The notes beneath the pieces were generated by a model. The model was not told the DNA's origin. It did no database searches and saw only the letters and a list, made by a program, of their open reading frames with translations. A stretch of DNA of 64,000 nucleotides. Source: Aquabacter sp. L1I39. Lineage in GTDB: Bacteria > Pseudomonadota > Alphaproteobacteria > Rhizobiales > Xanthobacteraceae. Below are positions 29,603 to 38,299 of the stretch, piece after piece. Every line of letters begins with the position of its first letter. Position 1 is the stretch's first letter. The DNA lies in the NCBI RefSeq assembly GCF_017742835.1, contig NZ_CP072392.1:2726387-2790386 (forward strand), in the 5' to 3' direction. The position numbers were made by a program, and so were the translations under genes.

Positions 29603-29640
29603 TCAGCCCCGAGGCGGCTCTGGCCGCGCCCCCGAACGTC

Positions 29641-29674
29641 AGAAGGCCCGCGGATCTCGCGGGCCTTCTTTTTT
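29641..29674 (+). terminator. Rho-independent terminator after the SPOR gene
   Basis: A perfect 12-bp stem (AGAAGGCCCGCG with its complement) with a 5-base loop runs into six T. It closes the dgt-argS-SPOR transcript. Confidence 0.92.
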
Positions 29675-29717
29675 ATCAATGCCTTAAGTGTGGTTCCTGA
29701 ACCTTTTCCCGAACCGC

Positions 29718-30617
29718 TTATTCCGCAGCCTTGAGTGGCAAAGCGAGGCGGCCGGCGAGGTCCTGCACGAACTGCCAGGCTGTGCGGCCGGAGCGTGCGC
29801 CGCGCGTGGTGGCCCATTCGAGCGCCTGTGGGCGCCACGTGGCCTCATCCACGTTCAGGCCGTGATGGGCCACATAGCCCGCCACCATGGCCAGATATTC
29901 GTCCTGGCTGCACTTGTGGAAGCCCAGCCAAAGCCCGAAGCGATCGGAGAGCGAGACCTTTTCCTCGACCGCCTCGCCGGGATTGATGGCGGTGGAGCGC
30001 TCATTCTCCATCATGTCCCGCGGCAGGAGGTGGCGGCGGTTGGAGGTGGCGTAGAAGATCACATTGTCCGGCCGGCCCTCGATGCCGCCTTCCAGCACCG
30101 CCTTCAGGGACTTGTATGAGGTGTCGTCGGCATCGAACGAGAGATCGTCGCAAAAGACGATGAAGCGATGTGACGAAGCCCGCACCAGCGACATGAGGAT
30201 CGGCAGGCTCTCAATGTCCTCGCGATGGATCTCTACCAGCTTCAGGCGAGAGGCGGCGCCTTCCGCCGCGCGCTTGCCGTTGATGTATGCGTGAGATGCC
30301 TTCACGAGCGAGCTCTTGCCCATGCCCCGGGCGCCCCACAAGAGGGCATTGTTGGCCGGCAGCCCGCGGGCGAAGCGCTCGGTATTCTCCACCAATTGGT
30401 CTCGCACCCGGTCGATGCCCTGGAGCAGGTCCATGTCCACGCGGTTCACATGGGGGACGGGGGAAAAGCGCGGCGGCTCGGTCTGCCAGACGAAGGCGTC
30501 GGCCACCTCGAAATCGGGTGTGGGAATGCGCGGCGGCGCGATGCGGTCGAGCGCATCGGCGATGCGCACCAGCAAGGCGTGGACGGGGTCGGCGGTCTGC
30601 GATGTGGTCGGCGTCAT
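29718..30617 (-). CDS. DUF815-family AAA ATPase
   Basis: The 299-residue P-loop ATPase belongs to the conserved DUF815 family. Walker A is LLWGARGMGKSSLVKA (about 92-107), Walker B is FIVFCDDLSFD (about 152-162), and a sensor-1-like FYATSNRRHLLP follows (about 188-199). The DRFGLWLGF segment and the C-terminal SGRTAWQFVQDLAG are family marks. The function of DUF815 proteins is not established; the fold suggests an AAA+ machine acting on DNA or protein partners. GGGAGAAGG precedes the ATG. No partner gene is adjacent; in the window it stands alone between a terminator and an unknown exported protein on the other strand. Confidence 0.88.
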   Translation of the reverse strand: MTPTTSQTADPVHALLVRIADALDRIAPPRIPTPDFEVADAFVWQTEPPRFSPVPHVNRVDMDLLQGIDRVRDQLVENTERFARGLPANNALLWGARGMGKSSLVKASHAYINGKRAAEGAASRLKLVEIHREDIESLPILMSLVRASSHRFIVFCDDLSFDADDTSYKSLKAVLEGGIEGRPDNVIFYATSNRRHLLPRDMMENERSTAINPGEAVEEKVSLSDRFGLWLGFHKCSQDEYLAMVAGYVAHHGLNVDEATWRPQALEWATTRGARSGRTAWQFVQDLAGRLALPLKAAE

Positions 30618-30983
30618 CAGGCCTTCTCCCTTGAGCCCGATCCGATCGGCCCTGGCGGACCGATCGCGAAATCAGCTTCTGGTCTTCTGGTGAAGGGGCG
30701 CTCGGTGCGCCCCTGGCGCTGCCCCCTCCGGAGCGGTCTCAACGGGATAGCGAGGGCGAGGTCCTGTAACAAGCCACCCCCGAGAGCGTCCGAACCCGAA
30801 GGCATGCCGGAGGCGCATGTGGGTTCCACAGGGCGGACCGGACTTCCTGTTGCATTGCGGAAAGGGGACGTTAAGGTCTTCCCGGTTGATTTGGTCGGGG
30901 GCTCCGGGGGGAGCGCGAGGCACGGCACTCTTCGCTTCGGCGAGGGAGGCGCCCCGCGTATGTACCCGTTTATCGGAGAGCCC
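30618..30983. other. 366-base divergent region between the DUF815 gene and the exported protein
   Basis: No gene is convincing. The plus-strand frame of the downstream gene is open through here but the translation is Arg/Gly/Pro-rich without family features. It should hold both promoters; I cannot locate them reliably. Confidence 0.4.
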
Positions 30984-31670
30984 ATGCCATTGCGCGCCTG
31001 CACTCTTCCAAGCCATATCCTTGCCTTCAACGGCCTGCTGGCAGGACTGCTCGTGTTCCCCGCGCCCATCGTGGCCGCCCAGGAGCTCACGACCAGCGTG
31101 AGCCGTTCGGAGCATTTCGACGGCAGCAGCGGCGTCGCCGTGACCGGCAACTTCTCTTCTTTCGACTGGACCCAATTTGGGCTCGACATGTCCCTGGCCT
31201 CCCAGCGCAGCGTGCTGCCGGCAGGGGCGGTGCTGCCGGGAAGTCTCGGCTCTTCCGATGCCGCCGCCTGGGCGCGCTTCAACCTGCCGACCGGTGCGCT
31301 ACCCTGGGACGCCAGCAGCCTCACCCTTCGCCTCGATCCTTTTCAGGATCAGCGCAAGATCGAGAGCGCCTTCAGCCGAGACATCGAGCTTGCGCCACAA
31401 TTGAAAGTCGGCTTCTCGGATTCCTACGCCTTCGTCATGGAGAGCGGATCGCAGACCTGGTCCACCGACAAGTCCGTTCATCTGGATCTCGGCGCTACGG
31501 GCACCCGCCTGTCGCTCTCGGCGGGCCTGAACAGCGCAGAGCGCGCGTGGCTGCCCTCGGTCAGTGCACGGCAGCCGCTCATTGGGCCGGTGGTTCTGAC
31601 CACCACGCTGGCGGACACCGGCAGCGAGATCAATCGCTCCATCACCGCCGGTTTCAGCCGCACGTGGTAG
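30984..31670 (+). CDS. Exported beta-rich protein of unknown function
   Basis: The 228-residue product has a signal peptide (MPLRACTLP, a hydrophobic core, cleavage near VAAQ-E at about residue 33). The mature part is Ser/Thr/Leu-rich with many short alternating strands (FSSFDWTQFGLDMSLA, SLTLRLDPFQDQRKIE, KSVHLDLGATGTRLSLSAGL) and ends in an aromatic residue (FSRTW). Amphipathic strands plus a terminal aromatic would suit an outer-membrane-associated protein, but there are too few clear strands to call a porin. I do not recognise a family. CGGAGAG lies 4-10 bases before the chosen ATG. It converges on the TauE gene with only 12 bases between the stops. Confidence 0.72.
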   Translation: MPLRACTLPSHILAFNGLLAGLLVFPAPIVAAQELTTSVSRSEHFDGSSGVAVTGNFSSFDWTQFGLDMSLASQRSVLPAGAVLPGSLGSSDAAAWARFNLPTGALPWDASSLTLRLDPFQDQRKIESAFSRDIELAPQLKVGFSDSYAFVMESGSQTWSTDKSVHLDLGATGTRLSLSAGLNSAERAWLPSVSARQPLIGPVVLTTTLADTGSEINRSITAGFSRTW

Positions 31671-31682
31671 CCCTCCTTCGGC

Positions 31683-32537
31683 TCACAGCGAGGCGATCAG
31701 GAAGCGTCCGGCCATGAGCAGCAGGAACACGCCGAATCCGATCTCAAGCCCACGCTGCGGCAAGGCATGGGCGATGCGCGCTCCGTAGGGGGCCACCAGA
31801 GAACTGATGGGCGCCATGAACAAAAAGCCGATCACCGAGATATAGCCGATGGACAGCGGTGGCAGCTCGTCCATATGCGGCCAGCCGGCAATGGCAAAGC
31901 CGATGATGCCGGGAATGGGGATGAGCATGCCGATCCCCGCCGAGGTGGCCACCGCCGAACGGATCGGCACCCCATAAAGGGTGAGCACCATTGTGGAGAG
32001 CCCGCCGCCGCTGATGCCGATCAGCGAGGAGGCGAGGCCGATGAAGAAGCCATAGCCCCACATGGCCGGCTTGCCCGGAAGCTGGTCGGCGATCCGCCAG
32101 TCGGCGCGCCCGGACAGCGCCTTGGTGGCCATGAGGAGGGCGATCACCACGAAGGCCATCTGTAGCACCTTGCCGTTGGCGAACCCGGCAATGGCGCTGC
32201 CGCCGATGATTCCCAGAATGGCCGGCACCCGCCAGGTCTCAAGCACCCCCGGCACCCCGGCGCCCCGGGCCTTGTGGGCGGAATGGGACCGCATGGAGGT
32301 GGGCACGATGATCGCCAGCGACGTGCCGACGCACAATTGCATGCGCAGCGATTCATCCACCCCGAGAAAGCCGAACACCTCATAGAGGACCGGCACGATG
32401 ACAGCGCCGCCGCCGACCCCGAGCAGCCCTGCGAGCAGACCCGTAATGATCCCGCCGGCGGCCAGGGCCACTGCCAGAAAGCCGAGATCGTGCCAGGAGA
32501 TGGAAGAAAGGTTGGCGAGCATGGTGCCGTCGGACAT
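31683..32537 (-). CDS. TauE/SafE-family sulfite or organosulfonate exporter
   Basis: The 284-residue membrane protein has about eight helices and the TauE/SafE duplicated motif. The first half has GLLAGLLGVGGGAVIVPVLYEVFG (about 27-50) and SHSAHKARG. The second half has GLASSLIGISGGGLSTMVLTLYGVP and AVATSAGIGMLIPIPG. The family moves sulfite, sulfoacetate or related sulfur compounds, but the substrate here is not determined. I chose the start at 32537; a second ATG at 32522 is equally possible, and the frame stays open 129 bases further upstream without family resemblance. It lies 194 bases downstream of dusA on the same strand and may be co-transcribed with it. Confidence 0.87.
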   Translation of the reverse strand: MSDGTMLANLSSISWHDLGFLAVALAAGGIITGLLAGLLGVGGGAVIVPVLYEVFGFLGVDESLRMQLCVGTSLAIIVPTSMRSHSAHKARGAGVPGVLETWRVPAILGIIGGSAIAGFANGKVLQMAFVVIALLMATKALSGRADWRIADQLPGKPAMWGYGFFIGLASSLIGISGGGLSTMVLTLYGVPIRSAVATSAGIGMLIPIPGIIGFAIAGWPHMDELPPLSIGYISVIGFLFMAPISSLVAPYGARIAHALPQRGLEIGFGVFLLLMAGRFLIASL

Positions 32538-32731
32538 GGCCTGTTCGCGCGCCGGCGGGGGCCGCAAGGGCCAGAGGCGGCGAAGCGGAATGAGGTGGGG
32601 GAGGGCATCCGTTCCGCCGGAGGGCGGGAAGATGCCACAGGAGGCCGCACAATGGCGGTCCCCCACATCCCTTGTCCACCTTCACCAGGGCCGAGGCGTT
32701 CGGAGAGCCATGCGCGCAGAGAGGGGCGCGC

Positions 32732-33727
32732 TCAGGCCGCTCGCTCCCGCCCCCCACGCCGTACCAGGGCGACAGCCGCCCGATAAACGTCGAGCCCCGC
32801 TCCGGGCTGGATCGCCTGAGTCGCCAGATGCCGGCGATAGGCCCGGGCCCCGGGGCGACCCGAGAACAAGCCAAGCATGTGGCGGGTAATGTCGTGGAGG
32901 CGGCCGCCCCGCTCCAGATGCCGGGCCACATAGGGCTCGAACGCTTCGACGGCTGCGAAGGCATCCGCATGGGGCGCGGGCATGCCGGCGAAGGCCGGAT
33001 CGACCTCCAGCAGGATGTCGGGATTCTGGTAGGCGGCCCGTCCCAGCATCACCCCGTCGAGCCCGGCACCTTGGGCGAGGGCATCGGCGATGGTCGCCAG
33101 CCCGCCATTGAGATGGATCGGTACGTGCGGCAGCCGCGCTTTCAGGCGGTGCACGCGCTGATAATCGAGCGGCGGGATTTCCCTATTGTCCTTGGGAGAC
33201 AGGCCCTTTAGCCAGGCCTTGCGGGCATGCACGGTGAGGGCGTCGGTGCCGGCGGCGAGGACCGCGTCGGCGAGTGCATTCAAGGCGGTCTCGGGATCTT
33301 GATCGTCGACGCCAATCCTGCACTTCACCGTGACCGGGATCGACACCTTCGCCTTCATCGCAGCGATGCATTCGCCCACCAGCAAGGGCTCGCGCATGAG
33401 GCAGGCGCCGAAATTGCCGCCCTGGACCCGATCCGAAGGGCAGCCAACGTTCAGATTGATCTCGTCATAGCCCCAGTCGGCGCAGATGACGGCCGCCTGG
33501 GCGAGCAGCGCCGGGTCCGACCCACCCAACTGCACCACCACCGGGTGCTCTTCCGGCGCAAAGCCGAGCAGCCGCTCGCGGTCCCCGTGAATGATCGCAG
33601 GCGCCGTGACCATTTCCGTAAACAGACGGGCATGCCGCGACAATGTGCGATGAAAGGCCCGGCAATGGCGGTCCGTCCAGTCCATCATAGGGGCGATGGC
33701 GAAACTGAGTGGTGGAGCTTTCAGCAT
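32732..33727 (-). CDS. dusA: tRNA-dihydrouridine synthase, DusA type
   Basis: The 331-residue FMN-dependent enzyme reduces uridine at positions 20/20a of the tRNA D-loop. DusA marks are visible: SFAIAPMMDWTDRHCRAF at the start (FMN-binding AP-M-D-W-T-D typical of DusA), VVVQLGGSDP, EINLNVGCPSDRVQGG with the following NFGACLM (catalytic Cys), VTVKCRIGVDD, LTVHARKAWLKGLSPKDNR (long DusA-specific loop), and HLNGGL. I took the ATG at 33727; a GTG 30 bases upstream is in frame. A second, DusB-type enzyme is encoded at 52.5 kb, so this genome has at least two Dus proteins. Confidence 0.93.
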   Translation of the reverse strand: MLKAPPLSFAIAPMMDWTDRHCRAFHRTLSRHARLFTEMVTAPAIIHGDRERLLGFAPEEHPVVVQLGGSDPALLAQAAVICADWGYDEINLNVGCPSDRVQGGNFGACLMREPLLVGECIAAMKAKVSIPVTVKCRIGVDDQDPETALNALADAVLAAGTDALTVHARKAWLKGLSPKDNREIPPLDYQRVHRLKARLPHVPIHLNGGLATIADALAQGAGLDGVMLGRAAYQNPDILLEVDPAFAGMPAPHADAFAAVEAFEPYVARHLERGGRLHDITRHMLGLFSGRPGARAYRRHLATQAIQPGAGLDVYRAAVALVRRGGRERAA

Positions 33728-34488
33728 TATGTCGGTGACTTCAAATAGCGACTTCACATCGTGCGTCTTCGAGTTTTTCCACGATACGCCTGAATGTCCG
33801 ATCTTTCGACGCGAGAGTGGAAACGGAACGCACGCCCATTGCCGCCCTCACTAACCCAAAATCCCGACACAAGCATTCATTGGTCGCGCTCTGCGGGGTC
33901 GGCGCTGGGGCGCCGCAAGCGATTCTTTGCGATGCGCCGGTGGGGTGATCGAACTCGCTGCCGTCTTTTCCTCTGCCACTGTCCGCTATTGGCGATGCAA
34001 GTGATCCCAACGCGGCCTCGGCTCGAATGCCGGAGCTTGAACGGCCCGCTCCCCGCTCTCACTACGCCTCCGGCTCACTCGCCTGGACGCGGACGAGGGG
34101 CTTGAGAACCAGCTGACGGTCGGCCTCGCGCAGATCACAGGCTTTCACATCGAAGACCGCGGCTCTCACCAGAGAGCGATCTGCTTCGTCAGCCTGAATT
34201 TGATAGCCGCTCGCAGCCCATGCCTGATGCATCGCACAAGCCGATGGTCGCACCGAACAATGCGATGGCCTTCGCGCGGTCGCCGGCGCGGAAACGCGCG
34301 TTCGCATCACCCGCCCGTCGGCGGATCTGGTCCGGCACAGGCACGCCCCAATGGCCATGTTGCGAGCGCGGAGGGCGATTTGGCGCCAGAGTGGCGCCAC
34401 GGAGCCGTTTGGGCGGACCAGTTTACCGGCGGTTCCGGAACCCAAGTAGCCGTAGGCTGGTGCCCGCGCAATGTTGGGAGCGTTTCAT
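33728..34488. other. About 760 bases with no recognisable gene
   Basis: Only short overlapping frames are open on both strands, and none shows a family motif, a good ribosome-binding site or a plausible composition. On the minus strand, 34330-34064 gives a protein-like run in two different frames, as a frameshifted gene remnant might. One small oddity is TGGCGCCAGAGTGGCGCCA at about 34380-34398, two copies of an 8-base palindrome. The region adjoins the initiator tRNA gene, a place where integrated elements may leave scars, but I see no integrase or direct repeat. Confidence 0.4.
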
Positions 34489-34525
34489 GAAAGAAGGGCC
34501 CGGATACGATCCGGACCCTTCTTTC
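34489..34525 (-). terminator. Long hairpin downstream of tRNA-fMet
   Basis: GAAAGAAGGG and CCCTTCTTTC, plus an inner CCGGAT/ATCCGG after a C/A mismatch, form a 17-position imperfect stem with a 3-base loop. It begins 12 bases beyond the encoded CCA of the minus-strand tRNA. Confidence 0.75.
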
Positions 34526-34535
34526 ATTAGATCTT

Positions 34536-34613
<78 letters not shown>

Positions 34614-34743
34614 TCAGAGCCGACTAGTGAGCCGGCGCAGCGGCCGTCGGCGAGGTCTATGTAGCAACCTCACCCGGGGATTGATACCCCTCCGCCATAA
34701 AAAACGTCATACAAGGCTTTGCCCTGTGGATGACGTGCCGCGC

Positions 34744-35607
34744 TCAGGGCTTTTCGTCCTCTGCAAGCTGTTGTGCCGAAACAAGTTTCTCACCGCGCTT
34801 GGCCTCTGCCTTGGCATTGTGGGCGAGCTTGCGGGCCTCACGGCCGGCGCGGCCTTCCACCAGGGAAGTCACCATGCCGTGCAGCGTGGCGAGGTCCTGC
34901 TTGGTCAGGCCGATGCGGTGGAAGATGTTGCGGATGTTGCGGGTGGTGGAGGGTTGCTTGTCCGCCGAGCGGAAGAAGGACGCCTCTTCCAGCTCCCGCT
35001 CCAGATGGTCGAAGAAGGCAAACAGGTCCTGCTTTTCGGCCACCGGGGAACGGTCCGGCATGGCGAAGGGCAGGGCGCCGCCGCTCGCCAGCTTGAACCA
35101 TTCATAGGCGGTGACGGCGACACAGGTCGCGAGGTTCAAGGAGGCGAAGGCGGGATTGACGGGCAGCGTCAGAATGGCATCGCACAGCGACACCTCTTCC
35201 GAATAAAGCCCCGTGCGCTCGCGGCCGAACACCAGCGCCACGTCCTCTTGTGCCGCGAGGCGCGCGTGACATTCGGCGGCAGCCCCATCGGCGCCCATCA
35301 CAGTCTTTGCCATGCCACGCTCTCGAGCGGTGGCAGCGAAGGCATAGCCGATGCCGGACAGGGCCGCGCGCAGGTCCGGATAGACCTGCGCGCCATCCAG
35401 GATGCGATCGGCGCCAGCGGCGAAGGTACGGGCGCGGTCGTCCGGCCAGCCATTGCGGGGATTGACGAGGCGAAGCCGCGAAAGGCCGAAATTGCCCATG
35501 GCGCGGGCCGCCGACCCAACATTCTCGCCGAGCTGGGGTTCAACCAGGATGACCACCGGGCCGCCTTCGACCCATTCCCTGGAGCTGTCCGTACCCGATC
35601 CCGCCAT
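34744..35607 (-). CDS. trmJ: tRNA (cytidine/uridine-2'-O-)-methyltransferase TrmJ-like
   Basis: The 287-residue SpoU/SPOUT methyltransferase modifies position 32 of the tRNA anticodon loop. It has the three SPOUT knot motifs: [24 protein letters not shown] (about 18-41), [20 protein letters not shown] (about 123-142) and [20 protein letters not shown] (about 146-165). A C-terminal helical extension (about 200-285), present in TrmJ and absent from TrmL, favours this assignment. GGAGG precedes the ATG. It is divergent from icd, 192 bases apart. Confidence 0.9.
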   Translation of the reverse strand: MAGSGTDSSREWVEGGPVVILVEPQLGENVGSAARAMGNFGLSRLRLVNPRNGWPDDRARTFAAGADRILDGAQVYPDLRAALSGIGYAFAATARERGMAKTVMGADGAAAECHARLAAQEDVALVFGRERTGLYSEEVSLCDAILTLPVNPAFASLNLATCVAVTAYEWFKLASGGALPFAMPDRSPVAEKQDLFAFFDHLERELEEASFFRSADKQPSTTRNIRNIFHRIGLTKQDLATLHGMVTSLVEGRAGREARKLAHNAKAEAKRGEKLVSAQQLAEDEKP

Positions 35608-35799
35608 GTGACCTCCATTTTGGCCCGTCTTGCACCGGGCATGGCCACAAGTCGAGGTGCGACGCGCTTCTTCTCGGACCAGAGCGATGCTATAGCGGCC
35701 GGGCTGGGATGCGCGCCCCGTTTTCCGTCACGGCCCGCGGGGCGCCGGCTTCCCGAAAAACTCCCTACGCGCTTTCAGAGCGCCCGAAAGGTCGTCCAC

Positions 35800-37014
35800 A
35801 TGGCGAAGATCAAGGTGGCAAATCCGGTCGTCGAACTCGACGGCGACGAGATGACCCGGATCATCTGGCAGTACATCAAGGATAAGCTGATCCATCCTTA
35901 TCTCGATATCGACCTGGAATATTACGACCTCTCGGTGGAAAACCGGGACGCCACCAACGACCAGGTGACCATCGACGCTGCCGAGGCCATCAAGAAGCAT
36001 GGCGTTGGCGTGAAGTGCGCCACCATCACGCCGGACGAAGCCCGCGTGAAGGAATTCAACCTCAAGGAAATGTGGAAGTCGCCCAACGGCACCATCCGCA
36101 ACATCCTCGGCGGCGTGATCTTCCGCGAGCCCATCATCTGCCAGAACGTGCCGCGCCTCGTTCCCGGCTGGACGCAGCCCATCGTGGTGGGCCGCCATGC
36201 CTTCGGCGACCAGTATCGCGCCACCGATTTCAAGGTGCCCGGCAAGGGCAAGCTGACCATCACCTTCGTGGGTGAGGACGGCACCAAGATCGAGAAGGAC
36301 GTGTACAATTTCCCGGGCGCCGGCGTCGCCCTGTCCATGTACAACCTCGACGAGTCGATCCGCGACTTCGCCCGCGCCTCGCTCAATTACGGCCTGATCC
36401 GGAACTATCCGGTCTACCTCTCCACGAAGAACACGATCCTGAAGGCCTATGACGGCCGCTTTAAGGACATCTTCCAGGAGGTGTATGACGCCGAGTTCAA
36501 GGAAGAGTTCGAGAAGCGCAAGATCTGGTACGAGCACCGCCTGATCGACGACATGGTGGCCTCGGCCCTCAAGTGGTCCGGCGGCTATGTCTGGGCCTGC
36601 AAGAACTATGACGGCGACGTGCAGTCCGACATCGTGGCCCAGGGCTTCGGCTCGCTTGGCCTCATGACCTCCGTGCTCATGACCCCCGATGGCAAGACCG
36701 TGGAAGCGGAAGCCGCCCACGGCACCGTGACCCGTCACTATCGCGAGCACCAGAAGGGCAAGGAGACCTCCACCAACTCCATCGCCTCCATCTTCGCCTG
36801 GACCCGTGGTCTCTCCCACCGCGCGAAGCTGGATGACAATGCGGAACTGGCGAAGTTCGCCGCCACGCTGGAGAAGGTGTGCGTCGACACCGTCGAGGCC
36901 GGCTACATGACCAAGGACCTGGCGCTGCTGGTCGGGGCTGACCAGAAGTGGCTGTCCACCACGGGCTTCTTGGACAAGATCTCCGAGAATCTCAGCGCGG
37001 CCATGGCTGCTTGA
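35800..37014 (+). CDS. icd: NADP-dependent isocitrate dehydrogenase
   Basis: The 404-residue TCA-cycle enzyme converts isocitrate to 2-oxoglutarate with NADP. It is of the dimeric eukaryote-like type common in alphaproteobacteria, as shown by the start [40 protein letters not shown] (isocitrate-binding), [12 protein letters not shown] (metal/substrate site), and [39 protein letters not shown] is the NADP-binding segment. The frame is open more than 1 kb upstream, but the family N-terminus begins exactly at 35800. The ribosome-binding site is not strong. A terminator follows. Confidence 0.97.
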   Translation: MAKIKVANPVVELDGDEMTRIIWQYIKDKLIHPYLDIDLEYYDLSVENRDATNDQVTIDAAEAIKKHGVGVKCATITPDEARVKEFNLKEMWKSPNGTIRNILGGVIFREPIICQNVPRLVPGWTQPIVVGRHAFGDQYRATDFKVPGKGKLTITFVGEDGTKIEKDVYNFPGAGVALSMYNLDESIRDFARASLNYGLIRNYPVYLSTKNTILKAYDGRFKDIFQEVYDAEFKEEFEKRKIWYEHRLIDDMVASALKWSGGYVWACKNYDGDVQSDIVAQGFGSLGLMTSVLMTPDGKTVEAEAAHGTVTRHYREHQKGKETSTNSIASIFAWTRGLSHRAKLDDNAELAKFAATLEKVCVDTVEAGYMTKDLALLVGADQKWLSTTGFLDKISENLSAAMAA

Positions 37015-37058
37015 GCTTGGAAAAAGCCCGGCGCCCGCGAGGGCGCCGGTTCGGTCGG

Positions 37059-37087
37059 CGGGCGGCTTCGGCCGCCCGTTTGCGTTT
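37059..37087 (+). terminator. Rho-independent terminator after icd
   Basis: CGGGCGGC and GCCGCCCG enclose a TTCG tetraloop, followed by TTTGCGTTT. Another GC hairpin (GGCGCC repeats, about 37030-37048) precedes it. It separates icd from the convergent LOG gene. Confidence 0.8.
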
Positions 37088-37108
37088 GGGGACCCTCGTC
37101 GGGCGGCC

Positions 37109-37717
37109 TTACATCCGCTCCACCACGGCCCGGGCCGTGGGGCCTTCCAGGTCGTCCGGCAGGTCCTTAACTGCGGCCTGGAGCTTGGGGAGGATCTCGT
37201 CCGCCGTTTCCGCCACCAGCAGCTTCACGGGATTGTTGCCGTGGATGAAGGCGTTCGCGCGCATATGGTCGATCAGCGCCAGGAACGGGTCCCAGAAGCC
37301 GGCGATGTTGGCGATCAGGATCGGCTTGCGGTGGCGCCCGAGCTGCGCCCAGGTGAGCTGCTCCACCAGTTCCTCCAGCGTGCCCACCCCGCCCGGCAGG
37401 GCCACAAAGGCGTCGGCGCGCTCGAACATGAGGCGCTTGCGCTCATGCATGTCAGCGGTGACGATCATTTCGGCCGCATAGCCGAAGGCTCGCTCGCGGG
37501 ACATGAGGAATTCCGGGATGATGCCGGTGACGGCGCCGCCGGCCTTGGCCACCGCGGCGGCGACTTCCCCCATGAGGCCGATGCCGCCCCCCCCATAGAC
37601 GAGGCGCAACCCGTCGCGGGCAATCGCCTCGCCGAGCCGCCGGGCCTCGTCGGTGAAGATAGGGTCCGAGCCGCGAGCGGCTCCGCAATAGACACAGACG
37701 CTTTGAATACGAGCCAT
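37109..37717 (-). CDS. LOG-family nucleotide 5'-monophosphate phosphoribohydrolase (TIGR00730)
   Basis: The 202-residue Rossmann-like protein has the LOG signature: VCVYCGAARGSDP at the start, LVYGGGGIGLMGEVA (about 39-53), and ALPGGVGTLEELVEQLTWAQLGRH (about 107-130) with the catalytic Glu/Arg set. LOG enzymes release free bases from nucleotide 5'-monophosphates. In plants and some bacteria this yields active cytokinins; in most bacteria the role is nucleotide salvage or unknown. A GTGAGG element precedes the ATG. It is divergent from the arsR gene, sharing a 192-base upstream region. Plant-hormone synthesis should not be assumed from this gene alone. Confidence 0.9.
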   Translation of the reverse strand: MARIQSVCVYCGAARGSDPIFTDEARRLGEAIARDGLRLVYGGGGIGLMGEVAAAVAKAGGAVTGIIPEFLMSRERAFGYAAEMIVTADMHERKRLMFERADAFVALPGGVGTLEELVEQLTWAQLGRHRKPILIANIAGFWDPFLALIDHMRANAFIHGNNPVKLLVAETADEILPKLQAAVKDLPDDLEGPTARAVVERM

Positions 37718-37886
37718 GGCCTCACTTTAGCAGGATTGTGCAGTGCGTCACGTGGTGCGCCACATGTGAAGTCATCTGGGCTCACGCGGCTTTAGCGCAA
37801 GCCATGAAGCCTCTTTTCATCAGCCATCGTGAAGACGAAAGCATGACAGGCATGCATGAGGCTGAACCGTCTTGCGGCTGCCATTA

Positions 37887-37906
37887 TCATCGTCTATCGA
37901 CGATGA
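37887..37906 (+). promoter_or_regulatory. Palindrome just before arsR, probable operator
   Basis: TCATCGTC-TATC-GACGATGA is a perfect 8-bp inverted repeat with a 4-base spacer, ending three bases before the arsR start codon. ArsR-type dimers bind such palindromes overlapping the promoter or start region, so it is a candidate autoregulatory site. It is the only strong palindrome I see in the LOG-arsR spacer. Confidence 0.55.
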
Positions 37907-37909
37907 ACG

Positions 37910-38293
37910 ATGACTGCGCCTTCCGCCCTCCCACAGGACGTGTCCGCCGATTTTGATGCGCTTGCGGCGCGTCTGCGTGCGCTTGCCCATCCGGTGCGCC
38001 TCAAGGTGCTCGCGACTCTCGCGGAACGGGATCGGTGTGTCTGCGGGGAGATCGTCGCCGGCCTTCCCCTGGCACAATCCACCGTCTCGCAACATATAAA
38101 GATCCTGTTGGAGGCGGGGCTCGTAAGGAGTGCACCCGCGGGGCAGCGCTCCTGCTACTGCGCCGACCGGGACGCCATCGCGCGGCTGCGCGCCGAACTT
38201 GATGTCCTGTTCGCCCGTCTTCTGCCCTCTTGCTCTTCCCTCGACGGGGCCGACCTTTCTGCTGAGGCCGCCACCTCGCCCGATCGCCCGTAG
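37910..38293 (+). CDS. ArsR/SmtB-family metalloregulator with CVC motif
   Basis: The 127-residue winged-helix repressor has a start region ARLRALAHPVRLKVLATLAE and a recognition helix LAQSTVSQHIKILLEAGLV (about 54-72). Cys43 and Cys45 in the RCVCGEIV stretch occupy the alpha-3 thiol site that binds As(III), Sb(III) or soft metals in classical ArsR proteins. Cys82, Cys84 and Cys108 may add ligands. ArsR proteins repress their own operon and release DNA when metal binds. The Atm1-type exporter gene begins about 6 bases after the stop, so it is almost certainly the target. A perfect palindrome lies next to the start codon. No arsenate reductase or arsB-type pump is adjacent. Confidence 0.9.
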   Translation: MTAPSALPQDVSADFDALAARLRALAHPVRLKVLATLAERDRCVCGEIVAGLPLAQSTVSQHIKILLEAGLVRSAPAGQRSCYCADRDAIARLRAELDVLFARLLPSCSSLDGADLSAEAATSPDRP

Positions 38294-38299
38294 GTGTCC

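Noticed and set aside
34064..34445. A 127-codon minus-strand frame near the initiator tRNA as a gene
   Set aside because: It has Arg/Ala-rich composition without a motif, no good ribosome-binding site, and overlapping frames look equally plausible.
37109..37717. LOG gene as evidence of cytokinin production and plant symbiosis
   Set aside because: LOG-type proteins are widespread in bacteria with no plant link, and no ipt/tzs gene is present in the window.
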